The notes below the pieces were generated by a model. That model was not told the origin of the DNA and made no database searches. It saw nothing but the letters and a program-made list of their open reading frames with translations. 64,000 nt of DNA, taken from assembly GCA_010909165.1 (NCBI GenBank), contig MU008191.1:62001-126000 (forward strand), read 5' to 3'. How positions within the stretch are numbered: the first letter of the stretch is position 1; each line of letters begins with the position of its first letter. The stretch is from Anthoceros angustus (Eukaryota > Streptophyta > Anthocerotopsida > Anthocerotales > Anthocerotaceae). The translations under genes were made by a program, and so were the position numbers. Shown in pieces: positions 1 to 9,781 of this stretch.

Positions 1-59
1 CCGACCACCTCTTGGCGTGGTTTCACTGCCCCGGTCCTTGAGTCTCACCCACATTGGGT

Positions 60-1803
60 TGCCTGCAGTAGATGTCGAGAATACCTTTAAATACCTTTAA
101 CAATGTGTCTAGGGCCGTCATTTCTCGTAACTCGGGGGCGGTGGGCACCTAGCGGGCTCATTCCATTTGTTCGCTCCTTCTACGGTTCTCCGCCTAATCT
201 CTACTATCAACATGGTCAAGCTACGATTCGTTCTCCACTCAAAGGCGGGCTTAAAGCAAGAGGATCCATTGGGCGCCCTCTTTGTCATGGCGCATTCATG
301 TCCTCCTGACCTCTGCAGGGCCGGGAGTGCCTTTTCCCATCCGTGGCTGACGATACCCATATCCTTGGGGCAGGGGACAAGGTGAGGGATGCCTTTGATC
401 TCTTCTCCTTGGAGCTCTCCCATACAGGATTAAGGGTCAAGATCGATAACTGTTGGGTGTGGTCCGCTTCCGGCAATACACCCCCTCTTCACTATCCAGG
501 GGGGGGATATTATTTCTCCGCAAGGGCTTCGGGTCCTCGGAGTTCCGCTGGGTCCCCCAGACTTTATTCAAGGGTTTGTGGACGTGGCTCATATTGGGGA
601 CCTTTCATAAATTGGGGACCCTTGGGTTGCGTTTGGTATTTTGTCTTCCTGCTTCGCACGTCGACCGGGTTATCTTACCAGGATGATTGCTCCATCCCCG
701 GCCTTTTTATCAAAGTTTGAGACATTTTGATAGGCAAGTTATGCAGGCGCTTGGGGACATCATAGGCCCCGACAGCTTCGAATGCGCCGACGGTGACTTG
801 GCGCGGAAACATGCATCATTGCCAGTAGCCTTTGAAGGCATTGCCTTGCTGGCCATGGAGGCCTCGGCTCCGGCAGCTTTCCTTGGGAGTTGGACCCTCT
901 CTGCCCCAATTTTGGCCTCTCGGTTCTTAATGCAAGACTCCCCCCTTCTGGAAGCCTTCGTCTCGAGTGTTGAGGAGGGGGCCTTCCCCTTGCAGGTCTC
1001 TTCGAGGCGGGCTAGGGACTCCCTTTTTTCAGAGGCTAGGGAAGCCATGCCTCCTTTTTCCTCTTTCTTTAGGGAAGGGATGCGTGGCCTTCAAGCCTCT
1101 TTCCAGGAGGTGCAATATTTACAGGCGCAAAGAGCCCTCCTTTTGGACTCCTCCATTCCCACCTGCATTTTTGTTCGGGGAAGGGGGCAGGCTCCTGGCT
1201 TCTGGCTCGACCTTGTATTCAGGCGTTTCGAATCGCACCAGCATCCTTTTCGACCGCGATGAGGGTCCGCCTCGGTTTGGCTCATCCTCTGGCCTCTTCT
1301 CTTTCCACGTGAGTTGTGGAGCTACCATCGACGACTCCGGGTCCCATTTGGTGCGTTGTCCCGTAGGGTGGCAACGTATTGCTACGCATGACGCCGTTCG
1401 CGACGTCATGTTTTCGATAACTAAGGAGAGAGGATTTCTTCCGTATAGGGAACGCCCATATATATTGCGTAATGGCGTGTCACTCAGAGCGAACCTTTTT
1501 TATACTAGGGGGGAGCAAATTTACATCGCTGATGTGGTTGTCACGGATCCCACGAGGAACTCTATATGCGAGCACATCATCATCAAGCCCCTGGGCTGGG
1601 CGGCAGAAGGATGGGCAACCAACAAGACTCACAAGTATTCTCCCATGCAAGACGGCCATGTTTTCATCCCCCTTGCCCTCGAGACTCATGGGGCTATGGA
1701 CAAGGACTTCTCTAGGTTAATTAAGGAGTGTGCAAAAGCCTATCACAGCCACAGGAATTGGAGGGGCCTCCCCCTTTCCTCTGTGGTGGCTTTCTTTCGC
1801 TAG
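60..1803 (+). mobile_element. Decayed non-LTR-type retroelement, 3' part (RT + PD-(D/E)XK-like C-terminus)
   Basis: Three forward frames carry successive parts of one retroelement polyprotein. Around 242-330 there is a KQEDPLG motif, matching the RT block usually written QGDPLG. A different frame at 343-470 has VADDTHILG, the catalytic (Y/F)ADD box, followed by a GL-rich stretch. At 687-1260 comes the thumb/linker with an 'AAFLGSW' signature. The frame at 1200-1803 has CGATID...H..RCP, then HDAVRD, DVVVTDP, K-THKYSP and FIPLALETHG, the layout I know from retroelement C-termini with a restriction-like PD-(D/E)XK nuclease. The frameshifts near 330-343 and 1200-1262 show it is dead. The 5' end lies outside the window. 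Family assignment is from motif memory only. Confidence 0.72.
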
Positions 1804-2084
1804 CGGGTTTCCATAGCTCTACATAAAGCGCTGGCTAGCGTTGTTTATAGTACGGCTACATGTGCAGGCCTACCGACTTCTTCAACACCGATGGTAGGTA
1901 GGCCCTTCATCATCCCTGATCACGATATCATTGGTGCTGTAGGTAGATACGGGAAAGGCATTCGAGGTGACTAGGATTTCCCCTTTTACCATTAGCCCTT
2001 TTTGGGTTGTTCCTTCTCGGACTTCAGGGGTAGATGGGATTTCCCATCTCGTCTATTAATAACGTCTACTCTATTTCTTATACA
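1804..2084. other. Downstream flank of the retroelement
   Basis: This non-coding stretch follows the last retroelement stop codon and runs to the AT-rich minisatellite. It is probably the element's 3' untranslated tail. I see no poly-A tail, target-site repeat or gene in it. Confidence 0.35.
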
Positions 2085-2432
2085 TATGATATATTATAAA
2101 TATTAAATAATTATATATATTATGAATAAAATATGATGTAAAATATGTTGTAATGGTGTAATATGATGTACATGATGTAAAATATGTTGTAAGAATATTG
2201 TAAAATACATTGTATCATATGTTGTATCATATATTGAACTGTATGTTGTAAAATATGTTGTAAAATATGTTGTAAAATATGTTGTAAAGTATGTTGTAAA
2301 ATATGTTGTAAAATATGTTGTAACATATGTTATAAAATATGTTGTAAAATATGTTATAAAATATGTTATAAAATATTTTGTAAAATATGTTGTAAAATAT
2401 GTTATAAAATATGTTGTAAAATATGTTATAAA
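2085..2432. repeat. AT-rich minisatellite, 12-bp unit
   Basis: Tandem repeats of a 12-bp unit close to AAAATATGTTGT. The cleanest run is about 2236-2430; variant units (GTTATA, GTTGTATC) lie upstream. The unit length is a multiple of three, so both strands stay open and yield spurious low-complexity peptides. There is no sign of a real gene. Confidence 0.9.
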
Positions 2433-2724
2433 AATACCGAGTTTTCTTGGAGTGGAACTACGGCTTTGTGAAAGGTACTTCATACCATAGGTGCTCTTGT
2501 ATGGAATACTGATCTCGTCACTAAGCCGGGTGTGTGTGACAAGTTTTCTTCCGTTTTCTGATGCTGCGCATCTTCAAGATTCCTTCATCATCATCATGGA
2601 CGGCCGTAGGCGCTACAAAGTTTTTGTCTGCAACTTGCCCCTCGTGTTCGATCTAAATCATCTACTTTTCTTTCTGCCATTTAGGGCTTTTGTCAAACAC
2701 ACATACTCATGTTTAGGGTTTTCC

Positions 2725-3745
2725 TGCACCACACATGGACATATATATCGGATCGGACATGTTTCGGCCCCGGTGGAAGCCCCTAAATGTGGACATGTTA
2801 GTCGTTCAAGACTGCGTTTCCCTTTCACCGTCGCGCTGACAATGTGGATTTCTTTGTTCTGTCCTTTTGAGACATGAGCCCAGTGGTGGCTTTCTTCTTG
2901 TCGAATGTAAAGTCTGCATCGGTGAAGATGTTGTGGGCAATCGCGCGAGGCCTGTATGGCTGCCAAATGCAATCACGCGAGCCCTGGATGGCTGCGAAAG
3001 CTAGGCGCGCGAGGCGTAGATGGTACCTATAGCCTATTAGCCACAAAGGCTGTATGGGCATGAAAGCGATGGCGGCTGTATGGCTGCGAAGCGATGGCGG
3101 CATGTATGGCTGCGATGGCGGCCTTTGTATGGCTGCGAAGGTAGTGGTGCTGTATGGTGCGATGGCGGCATGTATGGCTGCAGCGATGGTGGCTTTTGTA
3201 TGGCTGCGAAAGCGATGGCGGCTTTTGTATGGCTGCGAAAAGGTAGTGGTGGCTTTTGTATGGCTGCGATGGCGGCCTTTGTATGGCTGCAGCGATGGTA
3301 ACTGTATAGGCAGCGATGGCGCTTTGTATGGCTGCGAAAGCGATGGTAACTGTATAGGCTGCGAAAGCGATGGCGGCATGTATGGCTGCGAAAGCGATGG
3401 CGCTCGGCGGATGGCTCGTCACGCTATTTGCCATAAAGGCTTGGTGACGGTTTTACGGCAAACCGACGGGCAAATGGGGTCATGCGAATGGATGTGCGAA
3501 GGCCCATGTTCGACCTAAAAAGAAAACCTTGTGTCACAACCTAAAAAGAATCTTCACACACACCACGAGCTTAGTGACGAGATCGGGACACGAGGGCCAG
3601 CGCCAACGGCCTATGTCGTCAAGTGTGTGACATCGAGTTTTCCCGTGTCACGGCGAAAACTCTTTATCACCATCGAAAAAAACCCTAAAGGGCTTGGTAG
3701 CGAGATCGGGACACGAGGACAGCGCCAACGGCCTATGTCGTCAAG
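2725..3745. repeat. Direct duplication, copy 1 (contains the 24-bp minisatellite)
   Basis: This block and 3764-4680 share the same order of segments. They begin at a 'cacatggacatatatatcgg' word, pass through 'gagcccagtggtggctttc' and the minisatellite, and end in 'aaaaaaccctaaagggcttgg'. The copies differ by many small insertions and deletions, especially in minisatellite unit number. No gene was recognised. Confidence 0.8.
3025..3415. repeat. GC-rich minisatellite array 1, ~24-bp unit
   Basis: The repeat unit is about TATGGCTGCGAAAGCGATGG plus CGGC, often with a TTTTG spacer that lengthens it to ~29 bp. The array keeps several frames open on both strands, so the apparent ORFs here are products of the repeat. 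Confidence 0.88.
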
Positions 3746-4019
3746 TGTGTGACATCGAGTTTTCCGCACCACATGGACATATATATCGGATCGGACATGT
3801 TTCGCCCGTGGAAGCCCTAAATGTGGACATGTTAATCGTTCAAGATCAAGGCTTTTCCCTTTCACCGACAATGTGGATTTCTTTGTTACATCCTTTTGAG
3901 ACATGAGCCCAGTGGTGGCTTTCTTCTTGTCGAATGTAAAGTCTGCATCGGTGAAGATGTTGTGGGCAATCGCGCGAGGCCTGTATGGCTGCCAAATGCA
4001 ATCACGCGAGCCCTGGATG

Positions 4020-4350
4020 GCTGCGAAAGCGATGGCGGCTGTATGGCGATGGTACCTATAGCCTATTAGCCACAAAGGCTGTATGGCTGCGAAAGCGATG
4101 GCGGCTTTTGTATGGCTGCGAAGCGATGGTGGCTGTATGGCTGCGAAAGCGATGGCGGCTGTATGGCTGCGAAGGTAGTGGTGGCTTTTGTATGGCTGCG
4201 AAGCGATGGCGGCTGTATGGCTGCGAAAGCGATGGTGCTTTGTATGGCTGCGAAAGCGATGGCGGCTTTTGTATGGCTGCGAAGCGATGGCGCTCGGCGG
4301 ATGGCTGCAGCGATGGCGGCATGTATGGTCGCGAAAGCGATGGCGCTCGG
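4020..4350. repeat. GC-rich minisatellite array 2, ~24-bp unit
   Basis: Same unit as the array at 3025-3415, with a different number and order of unit variants. Open frames are again artefacts of the repeat. Confidence 0.86.
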
Positions 4351-4594
4351 CGCGGATGGCTCGTCCACGCTATTTGCCATAAAGGCTTGGTGACGGTTTC
4401 CTTACGGCAAACTGACGGGCAAATGGGGTCATGCGAATGGATGTGCGAAGGCCCATGTTCTGACAGCCCTAAAAAAGAAAACCTTGTGTGTCACAACCTA
4501 AAAAGAATCTTCACACACACACCACAGGCTTAGTGACGAGATCGGGACACGAGGGACAGGCGCCAACGGCCTATGTCGTCAAGTGTGTGACATC

Positions 4595-4630
4595 AGAAGT
4601 TTTCCCGCCGTATGCGGCGGGAAAACTTCT
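4595..4630. repeat. Perfect inverted repeat (16-bp arms, 4-nt loop)
   Basis: The arm AGAAGTTTTCCCGCCG (4595-4610) is followed by TATG and the exact reverse complement (4615-4630). It would form a strong hairpin in DNA or RNA. It sits at the end of the duplicated block, not next to a recognised gene. Confidence 0.85.
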
Positions 4631-4680
4631 TTTGTCACCATCGAAAAAAACCCTAAAGGGCTTGGTGACGAGATCGGTAT

Positions 4681-5387
4681 TCCATACTCTTGCAGGCTAT
4701 GAGAATCTATATTATCTTTCCTCGCTAGTTATGTTTCTTATACCAAAACATAAAGTCTACAAATCTGCAATGCAAGGAATCAAAACCATTGCTAAAGATT
4801 TCTCCTCTTATTATTGATGTATTTTTGAAGTAAAATATTAAAAAAAATCTGCAAGGCAAGGACAAGCTGACCTTCGGGGACCCCATAAATGGAGAGAAGA
4901 AACATGTACAACCTCACCTTCAAAACACCAAAAATGCGTGCTTCAAAAAACGATATGTCCCTGTGAGCAACTTCCAGTTTGTCTGAGAGACTGGAAGCGG
5001 CGAAGCCAAACGCGGCTGGGGAATCGGGACGACCTCCTTCAACACCGGCGATGCATACGGACCAGGGAGCACAGCTGCGTCTGCACGTCGACGCCCTACC
5101 AAACCGAGATGCAGTGGCCGCTGTCCGATGGAAAGCAAGGCGTTTGGGGCGTATCACTGGCAGTCGGAGTCCTTGCCGCTCGTCGAGACTTAGTTCAAGG
5201 GAGCATTAGCAAAAGGTGCATCCATCTCTCCACATCTGTTTCCTTGGCTGACGTCCTTGATACTTGACATCGTCCCCTCCCTTCCTCTCACGTATCCTGG
5301 ACCCCCAAAATTTTCCCACAGGAAGTCGCGACGAGCTTGGGAGACGGGGCCCGGGAGATCGATGAATCGGAGAAAGAGAAAGGCGAG
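4681..5387. other. Intergenic region upstream of the lectin kinase
   Basis: About 700 bases without a supported gene. The last part probably contains the promoter and 5' UTR of the receptor kinase at 5388. I see no clear TATA box that I would commit to. Confidence 0.4.
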
Positions 5388-7482
5388 ATGTTGCCCCTCC
5401 TGCTTCCCCTGCTGGTCGTGATATTGAGCTTCCGTACGAGTGCGCAGAATGTGGACTTCTCCTTCAGCAACTTCACCGGAGCAGACATCAAGCCGAGCGG
5501 CAACTGCACGGTGCTGCAGGGAGGAGTTTTGCAGCTCATTGTGAATTCCAGCGATCCGCATCGGGATGCAGGCCAGAAGCTCGTGTCCAGAGTAGTGTAT
5601 GCCGACCCGGTGCGGTTCTACGATGCGGGGACCGGTGCGGAGGCTTCCTTCAACGTCTCCTTCACTTTCAGGATGAAGGCGGTGCCGGGGAAAAACATGG
5701 AAGACGGGATGAGCTTCATCATCGCTCCCAGCTACGGGGCGCCCCTGGTCGACCGCGGCGGTGACCATCTGGGTCTCTACGAACCCGCATATCCTGACGG
5801 GGATCCCAGATTTAAGTCTTGGCCGTGGAGTTCGACACGTTTTCCAACAAAGGCATCGATCCCGTGAACGATTCCAACCACGTCGGGCCGGACGTCAACA
5901 GCGTTAACTCTGTCAAGACCCAGACCCTGTCTGTCTATGGCATTGAGCTCGACAGTTCTGCTCCCGACGCTCCTCCCGACCCTCCCATCGTGTCGGTTTG
6001 GATCGACTACTCTGCGGACATGCAGGAGCTGGTGGTGTACATGGCCGTGGGTAGGTCCGTACACAAATCTGAGGCTCCTGCTGTGCTTTCTTACAGCGGC
6101 CTGAACGTGTCCAAGATCGTTAAAGGCCATTCCTATGTGGGTTTCACGGCTAGCACAGGCGTCTACGTCCAGAACAACTACGTCTACGAGTGGAGCTTCT
6201 CCACCCACGGCCTGCCACAACCTCCCCGTAGGCCTGCCCCTCAGAGCAGCAAAGGCAGGACTGGCTTGATTGCAGGGGCTGCAACAGGAGCAACGCTTCT
6301 GGTAGTTGCTCTCGGCTGCGGCCTTTGCTGGTTCTTGTGTTGCAGATCTGGTGGGTCTTCCGAGCACAGCCGGGTTCTCATGATGGGGGACAAGGCACCG
6401 ACGTCATCATCCACATGGACAGGAAGGATCTCCGATCCGTCAGGCACTTTTTGTTCCTTGGAGGGTTTGGATGTGAGCTTCGGGATTCGCACCTTCACCT
6501 ACCAGGAGCTCCAGAGGGCAACTCTAGGGTTCCGCCAGGCACTGATACTGGGGAAAGGAGGGTTCGGGACTGTGTACCTTGGGGTGATGAGGGTTGGAGA
6601 TTCAGAGGTGCAGTTGGCCATCAAGAGGATCGCGCATGATTCTAGGCAGGGAGAGAGGGAGTTCCGAGCGGAGCTGAGGAGCTTAGGGCAGCTGCGGCAC
6701 AGGAACCTGGTGCATCTCCACGGCTGATGCCAGGAGGGGAACGAGCTCCTGCTGGTGTATGAGTATATGTCAAACCTGAGCCTGGATCGGCACCTCTACT
6801 ACAACGAGCTGGTTCTGTCCTGGACGGATAGGTTTCGTATTGTCCGAGGGATTGCAGCGGCTTTGGTTCACATCCACACGGAGTGGAAGAAATGCATACT
6901 GCACAGGGACATCAAGCCCCAGCAACGTGATGCTGGACTCGGATATGGAAGGCCGGTTGGGAGACTTTGGCTTGGCCCGCCTGGTGGAGGAAACTATCAC
7001 GACGGGTCTCACTCTGACAATGCCTGGCTGGGACAAAGGGCTACATGGCTCCGGAGCTTGCACTGGACGGGAAGGCCACGGCCAAGTCGGATGTTTTCAG
7101 CTTTGGGGTTTTGTTGCTGGAGGTGGCATGCCGCAGGAGACCGCAGATTCCCACCCTTGAAATTCAGCTGCTGGAGTGGGTGTGGCAGTTGCAAGAAGCT
7201 GGCACCCTCTTGAATGCGGCGGATCCAGCTCTGGACGGCAAGTTCGAGGCTGCGCAGCTCACCTGTGTGCTGCATGTCGGATTGATGTGCACCCACCCGG
7301 ATCCCAGCTTGAGGCCTTCCACTAGGCGCGTGCAACAGTTCTTGGACGGAGATGCTGACCTACCTCCGCTCCCCAGGTCGAGACCAGTTGCGGTGTACGG
7401 CAGCAGCTTCGATCTCCAAGGCCAACACACTCCCCAGGAATCGATGCTATCATTCCCAGAGATGCCCTGGTTGGAGAGCTGA
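5388..7482 (+). pseudogene. L-type lectin receptor-like kinase, disrupted
   Basis: The intronless product would be a plasma-membrane receptor kinase. It starts with a signal peptide (MLPLLLPLLVVILSF...) and then a legume-lectin-like domain (NVDFSFSNF, AVEFDTF, STGVYVQNNYVYEWSF). A membrane segment follows at about 6262-6345 (GLIAGAATGATLLVVAL), then a kinase domain with GKGGFGTVY, AIKR, HRDIKP, GDFGLAR and MAPEL. The frame is broken four times: a +1 shift near 5811-5820, a TGA at 6725-6727 where the family normally has Trp (HLHG-W-C), an extra C near 6916-6919, and a 4-nt insertion near 7023-7032. Most breaks are homopolymer or tiny indels, so sequencing error is possible, but neighbouring genes are clean. 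I call it a pseudogene or poorly sequenced gene. Confidence 0.82.
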
Positions 7483-7898
7483 GCGCTCATGCCCCACGAG
7501 GTCTGTCAGACACAAAGGTATGGGGCATCAGACTCACATGGCATCACACATAAACATTGCGGTCCCATGTCATATGTAGGTACATAGCATGTACCTATGT
7601 ACTCACATCCTGTACAGGCAGAGGCGAAATGGTGGGCGACCTCAGAGAAGTCATTTACCATACATAGCCTTCCTTTGTGGCTTCCCTTTCTGAGCTCGCC
7701 AGCCCTACTTGTGCTGCAACAGGTTTTTCTACAGTGGACGGATTCTAGCACCCGGGTCCCGAGTAGCAGATGACGGTGGACATTCAATGCTGAAGATGGA
7801 AAGAAAAAACCGACATGCACGGCACTCTAATCAATGTCTTTTGTTTTCTACCTACATGTACCCAAGCCAGGCCAGGTTGCGGGCGGACGATCCTCCTG
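7483..7898. other. Intergenic gap between convergent genes
   Basis: Shared 3' region of the lectin kinase (+) and the COBRA-like gene (-). It should hold both 3' UTRs. No other feature is visible. Confidence 0.5.
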
Positions 7899-9781
7899 TC
7901 AAGACAGGAGGACCCAGGATGAGAGGAGGGTAGACACAAGCATCAGCAGGGTCACGGAAGCCCTCAGGCCTGGGGCTGCACTCGGCAGCCGTGGAAAGTC
8001 GTCGGGCTCGGGTAACACGCAGTCGTCACCGTTGAAGTATATCCTGCGAGGAAATGCCCAACCTCCCTTGAATGTGAACGAGGAATCCTTCCTGAAAAGA
8101 ATCTCCGATTGCACATTCCCATCCGGGCCAGCACCCATCAGCATGTCATTGAAGTACTTGATGCCAAAGAAGACGCCAGTGTCATCTGCATGCCGCACAA
8201 GAGACCCATCACGGGCAGGTGATCAGAACCATGGCCCCATGGGCTCCAACCCAACACAAAGTGTGCTGTCAGAGAAGACGCGCATCCAAGCCCAGGTGGT
8301 GAATTTACTTGTGTCGCCATAAGGTGACAAGCCCCTGTACGCGAAACTGTAGGACTGCGTGAAGTTGTCGAAGTTGGGATGCTGCGCCACAACGTTCCAC
8401 TGCGAGTAGTTCTGGAACAGGTTTCTGTTGGTGACAGTGATCTTCACCCTCCAGTACTGTACGTAGTTGGCCTTCACATGCCAGTGGATTTTGACAGGAC
8501 ACATGTCGTTGGTGCAGTACAGCCCAGGACTGAGCGCCGCCCCAGCTCGTTGGGCACTTGTAATGGCATTCGGGTCCGTCCTGCAAGGGAAGGAGGACGG
8601 AAGGATGAGCAGAGGGCACACTGCCATGACAAGACCCGACCCTCAATGACATGCATGCATGAGGCACTGGAGAGGGTTGAGCATCATCTCACGGATCCAC
8701 GCAAGTTGGCTGGCCTGTGGGGCTGGTGATGTTCGCCTGGCAGGCACAGGAGCACGTCGGACAGGGCACGATGGTGCTATTGTAGAAGGCCGAAAAGGAA
8801 ACACAGCAGGTGGGTGCCCTCTGAGCCAGGGACTGTGTGTACACGCATGTCACATTCCATGTCACTGCACAAACATGAGAATGAAAAGTCAGAAACAAAA
8901 CGCAGGCAGGCGAGAACGCAGGCAGGCGGGAAGGCAGGGCAGCCGAGGACATGGAACTCACTTTGAGCTTGGGTGAACCTCCTGCTGTCTGGAGAGGGGA
9001 AGAGGGTGGGGCTACCCACAATGGCGGGGCCACAGGTGTAGCCGGGGCCAGGGGCGGCGAGGGAGAAGTTGCCGGGCAGCTTCACAGTGCTGTTGCTGTT
9101 GCCTGCCGTGCCCACAGTGACCTGAAAGGAAGCCACAGAATTGGCCGGGTCCTGTAAGTAGGAGGCGAGCACGCCGCCCCGGCAGCAATTGCCCATCTGG
9201 ATGTTGTAGGGCACGCCAGGCAGCAAGTCTACGATGTGCGGGTCTGGCCGGCAGGAGTGGGGGAGAGAACCGTCACGGAATCTGGAGCAGTCTCCCTGCA
9301 GCGTGGCCTGTGCTCCCATCATAGACCAGATCACCGCATCATCCGCCCATTCCCAACCCAACACCCACCCAGGAGCCTGAATGTGCCGGTACTGCTGCAG
9401 ATTGTACATGGTCACCACAGCCTGCGCCAAATCCCACACACCACCCCAGTCTCAGCTTGGAATCCACGCTTGCATTGCCATTGCCCCATACTGCGGCCAC
9501 ACCGTGCGTACCACGTAGCCTATCTCCGTCCACTGCATCACGTCCCACTTCACCGTGATGCTCCCGAACGGATCCAGGGCGTCGAACGCATCTGCAAACC
9601 CGGAAAGCTGGATCAGCATTCAGCACAACTTGGGCATTCCTTCTCGCACCCATTCCGGATCGTGACCCAACTCACCCGCAGCAGGCAGCATTGCGAGCAG
9701 CAGGATCGCAGCCTTCGCTGCTGCTGCTGCTGTCGCAGCAGCAGCGGCAGCAAGCCGTGCGCCGGACTTGGGTGCCGCCAT
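7899..9781 (-). CDS. COBRA-like GPI-anchored protein
   Basis: A cell-surface protein of the COBRA family, which affects oriented cellulose deposition in the wall. Six exons join in phase: 9781-9676, 9591-9512, 9421-8962, 8864-8693, 8580-8309 and 8185-7899, giving 458 aa, the usual family size. The N-terminus is an Ala-rich signal peptide. The body shows DPFGSITVKWDVM, QQYRHIQAPGW, DLLPGVPYN, CCRGGVL, APGPGYTCGP, TWNVTC, the family Cys motif (APTCCVSF), CPTCSC, QHPNFDN and KGWAFPRR-like GGWAFPRRIYFNGD. A hydrophobic C-terminal tail (SVTLLMLVSTLLSSWVLL) fits GPI-anchor addition. Introns are 84-123 nt with GT...AG ends. The start is the first ATG before the signal peptide. The gene appears intact; which COBRA/COBL subgroup it belongs to cannot be decided here. 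Confidence 0.93.

Larger units (their letters stand above)
3764..4680. repeat. Direct duplication, copy 2
   Basis: Second copy of the ~1-kb block at 2725-3745. It carries its own minisatellite array (about 4020-4350) and ends in a perfect inverted repeat at 4595-4630 that is imperfect in copy 1 (around 3635-3665). Confidence 0.8.

Noticed and set aside
2085-2432. Possible CRISPR-like or centromeric array
   Set aside because: The 12-bp head-to-tail units have no spacers and the array is far too short and simple for either reading.
3027-4533. Several long open frames on both strands rich in MAAK/YGCE or SQPY repeats
   Set aside because: They are direct translations of the ~24-bp minisatellite and have no non-repeat domain, splice context or codon bias.
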